From BCD1 sp942492125 (GTDB lineage: Bacteria > Bacteroidota > Bacteroidia > Chitinophagales > Saprospiraceae): a stretch of DNA of 64,000 nt. Both the position numbers and the translations under genes were made by a program. Location: assembly GCA_942492125.1 (NCBI GenBank), contig CALODM010000017.1:310001-374000 (forward strand). The letters are read 5' to 3'. This document shows, piece after piece, positions 16,869 through 26,400 of this stretch. Under the pieces are notes generated by a model. It was not told where the DNA came from. It saw only the letters and a program-made list of their open reading frames with translations, and did no database searches. Positions within the stretch are counted from its first letter, which is position 1. Every line of letters begins with the position of its first letter.

Positions 16869-19800
16869 TTGGTCTTGAAGGTGGTAAGGCGCATTACCAG
16901 CGGTATGCGGTATTTGCTGAATTTGAAGTATAGCACTCCCGAAGATGATGGTGGCTATCGTTTCTGCCCTTTACATTCTGACCAATGGGGTAATCCAGGT
17001 GTTGCTGAGTTGCATCTTATCACTGTTGAGCAAGCTGCTCAGGATGAGCCAGCGTTGATCTTTGCTGCGGATGAGAACCTGACCATTCCTTACTGTGAGG
17101 ATGAAGTATTCATGTGTTACTCATTCCAGATTTACGACGATTGTGCTCCTGTTGACATAGCTGCCGTAATTGCAGCATTTAACGATGGCGGTTCTGGATT
17201 GACATTAGGCTATGTAGACGACTCTAATCCAAACTTCGTTTTCTTCGAAGCTTGTGGTTCTGTTTCTGATGGAGATTACTTCCCATCTATCAGTTATGAT
17301 GGAGATGTTGTAGTTCCTTGGATTCAGGTTAACCAGCAGCAGAATCAGGCTCCTGACATTACTTTGCCAGGTAACCTGAACTTTACTATTCCTGCTTGCG
17401 CTGATGATTTGACAACAACAATTGGTGTTTACATTCAGGATGATTGTGATGACTCAACTGGTGACTTTACCATTGATTTCTTCGCTGGTACTTTCCCAGG
17501 TTTTGTTAGTTGGGAATGGGTAGATAATGGATACATTGAGTTAACAGTATTATTGACTCCTGGCGTTCACTTCCTTGGTATGCAGGTAACTGATAGTGAT
17601 GGTGCATCTACTTTAACTGATGCTCAATTCACTGTAACAGACCAGCCTGACAACTTCGATCCTATCATTGTATATCCTTCACAGGACTTTGATATTGAAT
17701 TGGATCCATGTGATGCTCCTGTTGCTGCTGATATAGATTTCTATGTAACTGCAGCTGATAACTGTGGTGTTGCTTCTTTGGATGTTACATTGTTTGCTTT
17801 TGGCAGCGTTGCTATTCCATTGAGCGATCCTGACGGAGACAACAAATATGAATTGAATGACGTACTGCCAGGTGGTGCTCCTGTAGGACAGCACTATGTA
17901 CAAATGGTAGCTACTGACGTTAACGGAAACGTTACTACTGAGACTTTCGAAATTGATATTACTCAGGATCCTTCTGTACCTGACAACTTGGCTTGTATAG
18001 CTGATCTGAACATTACATTGGATGATGAATGTTTCGCAGTTCTTTCACCTGAGATCGTATTGACTGGTGAGTGGGGATGTCTGACTCCAGACGACTTTAC
18101 TGTAACTGTTATCGATTCTAATCCTTTAAACGGTGCTTTGATCGACGGTTGTGGTACATTCAATTACTCAATCGAATTGACTGGTGCTGACGGAAACTTC
18201 ACAATTTGTTGGGGTGAGGTAACATCTGAAGATAAGACTTCTCCAGTTGTTGAGTGTCCTGCGGATACTTACTACTCTTACACAAATGGTGAGTTGATCT
18301 GTACTGACATTGATCAGATCCTGATCGATGGTGTTGAGTACTATACTACTGATGGTGACGGAAACGTAATGCCAGGATCTATGAGTTCTAACCTGAGCTA
18401 TATCCTGAGCCAGACAGGTCGCCCATACGTATGGGATAACTGTGATTATGTACGTGTATCTGTATGGGATACTGTAGAAGAAAGCGAGTGTGGTTATGAC
18501 GTAATCACTCGTCACTTTAAAGTTGCTGACCGTTACAACTCTGATTGTACCGGACAACCTATGACAGATGAGTGTACTCAGCGTATCTACGTTCGCAAAG
18601 CCAACATCGGTGATGTTAACGTTCCTGCTGATATCGTACACATTTCTTGTGATCAAAACGTAGCCCTCGATGCTGACGGATTCCCTGCACCTAGTGTAAC
18701 TGGATTCCCAACAGTATCTACTGCATACGGTACTTACAACTTAGATGATTCTTACTGTAACTTAGGTGCAACTTATGAAAATAGCCCAGCTATTGACATT
18801 TGTGCCAACTCTTACAAAGTTATCAGAACTTGGTCAATCATTGACTGGTGTGTAACACCTGCTACTGTGACTACTTATACTCAGATCATCAAAGTTGGTG
18901 ACTTTGACGGACCATCCATCTCCTGTAACCTCGTTGATACTGACTGGGATGGCATTGGAGATTCTGCTCCTACATACTCAACCGGACCTTTCGATTGTAC
19001 AGCTGCTTTCCCAATTCCTACGCCTATCGTAACAGATAACTGTAACGATTTCGAATGGTATGTAACTGTATTGGGATCTGTTGAACAAGATGTTTACAAC
19101 CAGTGGGGACAAGTAATTGGAACCGAGGTTGTAAAAGTACCTGTTGCTTCTTTCGGACCATTGAGTTCTTCAACTGCCGGACCATATATTTCAGGTATTC
19201 CAATGACATTGGTTGATGATGAAGGTAATGGTATTCCTCACTACTTCCAGTACACTGCTGTTGATGCTTGTGGTAACACTACATCTGAGCTTTGCCCATT
19301 CTTCGTAGTTGACAATATTGCTCCAGTAGCAGTATGTGATGATGACTTGCACATTTCTATAGGTGGTGCGGGTTATGCTCGCGTATACGCAGAAGACGTA
19401 GACGAAGGAAGTAATGATAACTGTGAATTGGTTTCTATCGAAGTACGCCGCGCAGGTGGTGTATGGGGACCATATGTAGACTTTGACTGTGACGATGTAC
19501 ACAACTACGTTACTATCGAATTGCGCGTATGGGATGCTTCTGGAAACAGCAACATCTGCTGGTTAGAAGTATTGATCGAAGATAAGATCAATCCTTACTG
19601 CCATGCTCCACACAACACTGCACTGCACTGTGATGATGATGAACTGCACCACATCGATTGGGATGATGCAGCACAATTGAACGAAGTATTCGGTTCTGCA
19701 TGGGCTGAAGACAACTGTAACGCAACTGCTGATCAGATTTCTGTTAACAACAACCTGAACGACTGTGGATGGGGTACTGTAGTACGTACATTCCAGGCAA

Positions 19801-22262
19801 CAGATGATTGGGGACTTACCTCAACCAATGCTTGTCAGCAGGTGATCACAGTTTACGAAGTACACAACTACGAAATCAAATTCCCTAAAGATGCTGATGC
19901 AGAGTGTGGTACTCCTAACCCAGACACAATTACTTATGTAGATTACGGATGTGACCTGCTCACAGTAAATGTACATGATGAATTATACGAAGCTACAAGT
20001 GATGAGTGTTATAAGATTTTACGTACATACAAAGTAATCAACTGGTGTGAGTGGGACGGCGAAGCTGCTCCTATCGTGATCGGAAGAGATGAAGATTGTG
20101 ACAACAACCCAGGTGATGAGAATGTATACGTAATCGTACGCACTACGTGGAATGGTCCAAACCCAATCTACACAACTTACGTAGACAGAGACAACAACGA
20201 GAACAACACGAATCCATTTACCGGTACTTCACGTTGTACTAACTTGCCTAAGCCAAACGGACACTGGGCAAACAGCAACATCAATACTGAATTGGCAAGT
20301 GTAGGACACTGGCAGTATACTCAGGTAATCAAAGTTTATGACTTTGTTGCACCTACTGCTGTTGTAACTGACTACGATGCATTCTGCAGCGAAACTGCTG
20401 ATTGCTTCGGTGATGTAACTATTGAATTCACTGTTACTGAACTTTGTGACCTTGATGTAGTGACTGCAGAAGGCTTCCTCGATGCATTTGCTGACGGAGT
20501 AATTGATGGTCCTGCAACAGTTACTGAAACAGGAAGAGACGAAGCTGCTCAGACAATTACTTATGAAATCAGTGGTAACTACCCAATCGGTGCACACGCC
20601 TTTGGTGTACACATCGAAGATGGATGTGAAAACGTTCTGTGGTTAGAAATTCCATTCGAAGTAGTTGACTGTAAAGCACCGACTCCAATCTGTATCAACG
20701 GATTGACAGTAACCTTGATGCCTCAGCCAGACGGATGTTGTGCTATGGCAATCTGGGCAAGCGACTTCATCGCATCTGATGTAGACGATTGTACAGAGCC
20801 TGTTAAGTACTCTATCCACAGAGCTGACGACGTAGCTGACGGAAGTGAAATTCCAAGTCCAGACGTAACTGGATTAGTACTTGATTGTAACGATGACGAG
20901 ACTACATTGATCCGTATTTACTCATGGGATAGCGCGTATAACCCATATGCTGTTCAGCCGGACGGTACTATTGGTGGACCAAACTATGACTACTGTGAGA
21001 CTTACGTATTGGTACAGGCTTGGGTTACTTGTGATAATGGTCCTGCTGGTGCAACAGTTGCCGGTGCGATCACAACAGAAGATGCTGAAGGACTTGAAGG
21101 TGCTGAAGTACAGTTGGCAGGAGGAGAATTCCTCGATGCATTGACTGCAACAGACGGTAGCTATGAGTTCACAGACGTTGCTCTGGGTACTGATATTACA
21201 ATTACTCCACACCTCGATGCTAACCCATTGAACGGAGTATCTACATTTGACCTTGTATTGATCAGCAAGCACATCCTGGGAGTTCAGACATTGGATAGCC
21301 CATACAAGATGATTGCAGCTGACGTAAACAGCTCAACAACAATTACCACTGCGGATATGATCCAATTGCGTAAATTGATCTTGGGCGTATACACAGACTT
21401 CCCGAACAACACCAGCTGGAGATTTGTTGACGCTTCTTATGTATTCCCAGACGCATCTAACCCATGGGCTGAGGACTTCCCAGAAGTAATCAACATTGAC
21501 GGATTGGCAGGTGATGAGTTGAACGAAAACTTCATCTCAACTAAGATTGGTGATGTTAACGGTTCTGCAACTCCTAACGTAACCAGCGTTGAAGAGCGTA
21601 ACGTGAACGGATTGTTCGCAATCGCTACTGATGACGTAACAGTTAAGTCAGGTAACCAGTACAGCGTAAGCTTTACTGCAGCAGATCTTGCTAAGATCCA
21701 GGGTTACCAGTTCACATTGACATTCGATAAGTCAGCATTGAGCCTGACAGACATCGAGTACGGTGTAGCAACTGAAGAAAACTTTGGAATGACTTACCTC
21801 AACGAAGGTATCATCACTACTAGCTGGAATGGTGAAGCTGCTGATAACTCAGTATTGTTCACATTGGTATTCACAGCTAATACAGAAGCTCAATTGAGTG
21901 ACCTGATCGGCGTAAGCTCACGCATTACTGTTGCGGAAGCTTATGACAACAACGGAACATTGGACGTTGCTATCAACTTCAACAACGGAGAGGTTGCAAC
22001 TGCAGGTTTCGAAGTATATCAGAACACTCCAAACCCATTCCGTAGTGAAACAATCATCGGTTACAACCTCCCTGAGGATGCTGATGTTCAGATCACTATC
22101 CAGGATGTAACTGGTAAGACACTTCAGGTGATCAACCAGACTTCTGCGAAAGGTTACAACGCTTACACTTTGAGCGCTGAAAACCTCGGAACCGGAGTTC
22201 TGTATTACACAGTATCTACAGACGAGTTTACTGCTACTAAGAAAATGATCTTGGTTAAGTAA
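16869..22262 (+). CDS. HYR-dockerin-cohesin surface protein, main 3' fragment with T9SS tail
   Basis: True in-frame sequence starts at about 16929 (YSTPEDDGGYRF); the residues before are out of frame. The long middle part is a string of HYR/Ig-like domains with the Bacteroidota signatures CPADTYYSY, VDNIAPVAVCDDD, EGSNDNC and VINWCEW. Near residue 1393 a CarboxypepD_reg/CnaB-like domain begins, followed by a dockerin-like pair of helices (NGVSTFDLVLISKHILG, then DVNSSTTITTADMIQLRKL; about 1440-1500). A cohesin-like domain (about 1580-1710; YSVSFTAADLAKIQGYQFTL) and a T9SS type A tail (YQNTPNPFRSETI to KKMILVK) complete it. It can be secreted by T9SS and could both offer and seek cohesin/dockerin contacts. 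A strong terminator follows at 22287. Confidence 0.8.
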   Translation: MVLKVVRRITSGMRYLLNLKYSTPEDDGGYRFCPLHSDQWGNPGVAELHLITVEQAAQDEPALIFAADENLTIPYCEDEVFMCYSFQIYDDCAPVDIAAVIAAFNDGGSGLTLGYVDDSNPNFVFFEACGSVSDGDYFPSISYDGDVVVPWIQVNQQQNQAPDITLPGNLNFTIPACADDLTTTIGVYIQDDCDDSTGDFTIDFFAGTFPGFVSWEWVDNGYIELTVLLTPGVHFLGMQVTDSDGASTLTDAQFTVTDQPDNFDPIIVYPSQDFDIELDPCDAPVAADIDFYVTAADNCGVASLDVTLFAFGSVAIPLSDPDGDNKYELNDVLPGGAPVGQHYVQMVATDVNGNVTTETFEIDITQDPSVPDNLACIADLNITLDDECFAVLSPEIVLTGEWGCLTPDDFTVTVIDSNPLNGALIDGCGTFNYSIELTGADGNFTICWGEVTSEDKTSPVVECPADTYYSYTNGELICTDIDQILIDGVEYYTTDGDGNVMPGSMSSNLSYILSQTGRPYVWDNCDYVRVSVWDTVEESECGYDVITRHFKVADRYNSDCTGQPMTDECTQRIYVRKANIGDVNVPADIVHISCDQNVALDADGFPAPSVTGFPTVSTAYGTYNLDDSYCNLGATYENSPAIDICANSYKVIRTWSIIDWCVTPATVTTYTQIIKVGDFDGPSISCNLVDTDWDGIGDSAPTYSTGPFDCTAAFPIPTPIVTDNCNDFEWYVTVLGSVEQDVYNQWGQVIGTEVVKVPVASFGPLSSSTAGPYISGIPMTLVDDEGNGIPHYFQYTAVDACGNTTSELCPFFVVDNIAPVAVCDDDLHISIGGAGYARVYAEDVDEGSNDNCELVSIEVRRAGGVWGPYVDFDCDDVHNYVTIELRVWDASGNSNICWLEVLIEDKINPYCHAPHNTALHCDDDELHHIDWDDAAQLNEVFGSAWAEDNCNATADQISVNNNLNDCGWGTVVRTFQATDDWGLTSTNACQQVITVYEVHNYEIKFPKDADAECGTPNPDTITYVDYGCDLLTVNVHDELYEATSDECYKILRTYKVINWCEWDGEAAPIVIGRDEDCDNNPGDENVYVIVRTTWNGPNPIYTTYVDRDNNENNTNPFTGTSRCTNLPKPNGHWANSNINTELASVGHWQYTQVIKVYDFVAPTAVVTDYDAFCSETADCFGDVTIEFTVTELCDLDVVTAEGFLDAFADGVIDGPATVTETGRDEAAQTITYEISGNYPIGAHAFGVHIEDGCENVLWLEIPFEVVDCKAPTPICINGLTVTLMPQPDGCCAMAIWASDFIASDVDDCTEPVKYSIHRADDVADGSEIPSPDVTGLVLDCNDDETTLIRIYSWDSAYNPYAVQPDGTIGGPNYDYCETYVLVQAWVTCDNGPAGATVAGAITTEDAEGLEGAEVQLAGGEFLDALTATDGSYEFTDVALGTDITITPHLDANPLNGVSTFDLVLISKHILGVQTLDSPYKMIAADVNSSTTITTADMIQLRKLILGVYTDFPNNTSWRFVDASYVFPDASNPWAEDFPEVINIDGLAGDELNENFISTKIGDVNGSATPNVTSVEERNVNGLFAIATDDVTVKSGNQYSVSFTAADLAKIQGYQFTLTFDKSALSLTDIEYGVATEENFGMTYLNEGIITTSWNGEAADNSVLFTLVFTANTEAQLSDLIGVSSRITVAEAYDNNGTLDVAINFNNGEVATAGFEVYQNTPNPFRSETIIGYNLPEDADVQITIQDVTGKTLQVINQTSAKGYNAYTLSAENLGTGVLYYTVSTDEFTATKKMILVK

Positions 22263-22286
22263 TCTAAAGTTATAAATATAACTTTT

Positions 22287-22319
22287 GGAGTGGCTCCCCC
22301 GGGAGCCACTCCTTTTTTT
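22287..22319 (+). terminator. Strong rho-independent terminator
   Basis: GGAGTGGCTCCC and its exact complement (22287-22298 with 22301-22312) form a 12-bp GC-rich stem with almost no loop, followed by seven T. It closes the HYR-dockerin transcript. Confidence 0.9.
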
Positions 22320-22330
22320 ATTATTACCCG

Positions 22331-22361
22331 TTGTGATTTATCTATTTTTATAGTACCTTAG
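22331..22361 (+). promoter_or_regulatory. Bacteroidota-type promoter candidate for the single-cohesin gene
   Basis: TTG at 22331-22333, 20-bp spacer, TACCTTAG at 22354-22361 (7 of 8 positions of TAnnTTTG). It lies directly behind the terminator and about 70 bp before the ATG at 22430, so this gene likely has its own promoter. Confidence 0.45.
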
Positions 22362-22429
22362 CGGAAAGTTTAAGGACATTGAGAAAACCCCCATATTTAT
22401 TGGGTTTTTCTCCAAAATAATCCCATTTT

Positions 22430-23221
22430 ATGCAACATAAATTTACTGGAAAGCTTTTCCTGATATCCCTTCTGTTGTTTTTCATTCCCTTTGCCTTCAC
22501 TCAGGCGCAAAGCACTTCTCTTTATTTTGAAGATCAGCAAGTTGAACCGGGATCTATGGTTAATATAGATCTTAGCGTCTCTGATTTTGAGAATATGCTG
22601 GGAATGCAGTTTTCTATCAACTGGAACCCTGAGGTTTTATCCTTTCAGAACGTGGAGGATTTTGGTATTGAAGACATAACCCTCGAAGCTAATTTCGGCC
22701 TCGATTCTGCAATTGTAGGCCGAATGGGATTCCTGTGGATTGACAATTCCCTGTCGGGTGTTGCTCTCCCGGATAGCTCTGTATTATTTTCGATAAAATT
22801 TTTGGTGATTGGAGATCCTAATACAGCATGCGAAATTGTATTTTCAGATACGCCAACACTCATAGAACTGTCAGATGATGAAGGTGTGATCGAGGCTGAT
22901 TTGGTCGGTGGCGTGGTTACTGTTGCTGAACCTAATTCCGTTTTTAATGCCCAGGATCCTGTAAAGGTTATCGACTGTTATCCCAACCCATTTTCTACAC
23001 GGACTACCCTGGAATTTCAAATGACAAATGCTGATTATTTGACCATTGCAATCAAAGATGTAAAAGGCAAGGTTGTCCATGAGCAAAAGGACTATTTCCT
23101 GCCGGGAAAACATCAGATTGTTTTTAATAAAGAGTTATTCCCTACAGCTGGAATATTCTTCTGTGAGTTGGTTTCTTCAGAGTTTAAAAATTCTCAGAAA
23201 CTGATTCGCCTTAACGATTAA
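22430..23221 (+). CDS. Single-cohesin exported protein with T9SS type A sorting domain
   Basis: The protein has 263 residues. Signal peptide 1-26 (ISLLLFFIPFAFTQAQ). Residues ~28-165 form one cohesin-like domain: it has the entry SMVNIDLSVSDFENMLGMQF, the strand FSINWNPEVLSFQNV, the WIDNSLSGVALPDSSVLFSI block, and the closing DDEGVIEADLVGGVVTV. These align by eye with the 17 modules of the scaffold encoded next. Residues ~181-263 are a T9SS type A tail (CYPNPFSTRTTLEF to NSQKLIRLND). The small size and tail suggest a surface-anchored docking point for dockerin proteins. It is flanked by its own promoter-like and terminator-separated gaps, so it is probably monocistronic. Confidence 0.85.
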   Translation: MQHKFTGKLFLISLLLFFIPFAFTQAQSTSLYFEDQQVEPGSMVNIDLSVSDFENMLGMQFSINWNPEVLSFQNVEDFGIEDITLEANFGLDSAIVGRMGFLWIDNSLSGVALPDSSVLFSIKFLVIGDPNTACEIVFSDTPTLIELSDDEGVIEADLVGGVVTVAEPNSVFNAQDPVKVIDCYPNPFSTRTTLEFQMTNADYLTIAIKDVKGKVVHEQKDYFLPGKHQIVFNKELFPTAGIFFCELVSSEFKNSQKLIRLND

Positions 23222-23375
23222 AGAAAATTATTGCTCCAGGGCTCTCATTCGTTGCCGGAGAGGAAGGAGCATTATCTTACCTGAAGGTTATTATTGCTTT
23301 TAGGTAATATTTTACTGAGTCCAATTTTTGTGTGCCATTTGGATTTAGTGATTTATGATTATAAAACCGACATCA

Positions 23376-23394
23376 TTTCTTGAATTTCAAGAAA
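23376..23394. promoter_or_regulatory. Perfect 19-bp palindrome upstream of the cohesin scaffold
   Basis: TTTCTTGAA-T-TTCAAGAAA is perfectly symmetric and lies 59 bp before the scaffold ATG, in a good position for an operator. No regulator is known, and no clear TAnnTTTG box was found in this gap. Confidence 0.35.
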
Positions 23395-23453
23395 GGTGAA
23401 GGAGTTAATATATTCTCAGAACATATTTTTTAACATCCCAAACTCCGAGCAAC

Positions 23454-26400
23454 ATGACCAGAATTTTTACTTGCCTTTTTTCAGGGCTGGCTACCGTAGT
23501 GTTTGTATTGGTAGCTCATTTGGCTTTCGGATTTTCCAACCCAGATTCTTTTTCAAAAACTTCAACAAGCAATCATACCTTTAGGGACCTTGGAGGATTT
23601 ACACTCTCCATTGCCGATGTATCCGCCAATCAGGGTGATATGATTTGCTTGCCAATTACCGTGAATGGGTTTAATGAGGTAATTGGAATGCAGTTTTCTA
23701 TTAATTATGATGACGCTGCATTAAGTTATGCAACATTAACAAATTTCAATTTGCCGGGACTTTCTTTGAGCAATTTTGGAACGCCTGAAAATGGGCAGTC
23801 TCCAGGGAATATTACTATTTCCTGGTTGGACAACACCTTTGCCGGTGTTGATGTGCCTGACAATGACCCGATTTTCGAGGTATGTTTCAATGTAACTGCT
23901 GAAAATGCTACAGCAGGAGTTAATATCTCTAACAGCCCGGTTGTAATAGAAATAATCGATGCTAATGATAATGAGTTGTCGGCCTCTACTAATAATGCTA
24001 CGGTTACCATTGGTAACGGGGGAGGAAGCTCAGGAGGACTCATGTTCTCCTTGTCCGATGAATCTGTGGCACAGGGACAACAAGTTTGCGTTGGCGTTTC
24101 CGTAGATGGATTTACCGATTTAATCGGCGCTCAGTATACTGTAAATTACGATCCTGTAGCATTGACCTTCAATTCTGTTACCAACTTTAATCTGGCCAGT
24201 TTGTCCTCCAGTAATTTCGGAACTCCTGATAATGGAACTGCCAACGGGGTAATTACAATGTCCTGGACCGATAATTCCTTTGCCGGCGTATCTGTTCCTG
24301 ATGGCACTCAAATCTATGAAATTTGCTTTACGGCCAATGGCAGTGGAAACACCAATGTTACCTTTGGCAATAGTCCTGTTGTTCTCGAAGTGCTGGATGT
24401 AAATGATAATATTGTCAGTGCAGAAACCAATGATGGTACAGTTACCATTACGGGAGGCAGTGGAGGAAATTTGTCTATTGTGATTGCCAACGAGACCGTA
24501 GCCCAGGGGCAGATGGTTTGTGTCGGAGTAACTACGGATCAGTTTACGGATATAATAGGCATGCAATTCACCATTGGTTATGATCCTGCCGCTCTGACTT
24601 TTAGCTCCCTCGCAAGTTTGAACCTCGATGGTTTGTCACAGGCTAATTTCGGTACTCCTGATACCGGAACGGACGACGGAGTAGTCACCTTATCCTGGAC
24701 GGATAATACTTTTGCCGGAGTATCAGTACCCAATGGTACACAAATCTTTGAGGTTTGTTTTATAGCTTCTGGTCCTGCCGGAACTTCGGGCATTAACTTC
24801 CAGGCAACCCCTGTTGGTCTCGAGGTAATCGATGTAAATGATCAGACCGTAGTGACTTCTACTCAAAATGGTAGCGTAACCATCACAGGTGGTACTGGTG
24901 GTGGTGACGGGCTGATGATTAATATTTCTAATGAGACCGTTGCTCAGGGAGGAAATATATGTGTCGATGTAAGTGTCGATGATTTTATTGGTATAATAGG
25001 TGCCCAGTTTACCATCAACTATGATCCAGGGCAATTGTCTTTTAATGATTTTCAAAATCTGAATCTTGCTGGCTTAACCTCTGCCAACTTTGGTAACCCA
25101 AATCCTGGAGTACTGACCTTCTCATGGCTGGACAATACCTTTGCCGGGGTAACTGTTCCTTCCGGAACCGTCATCTTTCAAGCCTGCTTTTCTGCGATGG
25201 GCAGTGGAACTTCTCCCGTAACAGTGGGCGGTAGCCCCGTCGCAATTGAGTTTATTGATGCCAATGATCAGGAAGTCGCAGCCACGACAAGTACCGGCAG
25301 CGTCACGATCACCGGCGGTACCGGTGGCAATGATGATCTGTCTGTGAATGTATCTGATGAGACGGTAGCCCAGGGCGGGACGGTATGTGTGGAGGTAAGC
25401 GTCGACGGTTTTACCGATATAATCGGTGCACAATTCACTTTGAATTACAATGCGGGCGCATTGACGTTCAACGATTTCCAGAGTTTGAACCTTGCAGGAT
25501 TGACAGCTGCGAACTTCGGAAATCCAACGCCTGGGGTATTGACCTTCTCCTGGCTGGACAACACCTTTGCCGGAGTAACCGTACCCTCCGGAACAGTGAT
25601 CTTTGATGCCTGTTTTACCGCCTCAGGAAGTAACAGCACCACAGCTGTTTCAGTAGGCAATAGCCCTGTAGCGGTAGAATTTATCGATGTAAACGATACG
25701 GAAGTAGCTGCTTTGACGGATAACGGCAGCGTCACGATCACCGGCGGCACCGGTGGCAATGATGATCTGTCAGTGAATGTATCTGATGAGACGGTAGCCC
25801 AGGGCGGGACGGTATGTGTGGAGGTAAGCGTCGACGGTTTTACCGATATAATCGGTGCACAATTCACCTTGAATTACAATGCGGGCGCGTTGACGTTCAA
25901 CGATTTTCAGAGTTTGAACCTTGCAGGATTGACAGCTGCGAACTTCGGAAATCCAACGCCTGGGGTATTGACCTTCTCCTGGCTGGACAACACCTTTGCC
26001 GGAGTAACCGTACCCTCCGGAACAGTGATCTTTGATGCCTGTTTTACCGCCTCAGGAAGTAACAGCACCACAGCTGTTTCAGTAGGCAATAGCCCTGTAG
26101 CGGTAGAATTTATCGATGTAAACGATACGGAAGTAGCTGCTTTGACGGATAACGGCAGCGTCACGATCACCGGCGGTACCGGTGGCAATGATGATCTGTC
26201 AGTGAATGTATCTGATGAGACGGTAGCCCAGGGCGGGACGGTATGTGTGGAAGTAAGCGTCGACGGTTTTACCGATATAATCGGTGCACAATTCACCTTG
26301 AATTACAATGCGGGCGCATTGACGTTCAACGATTTTCAGAGTTTGAACCTTGCAGGATTGACAGCTGCGAACTTCGGAAATCCAACGCCTGGGGTATTGA

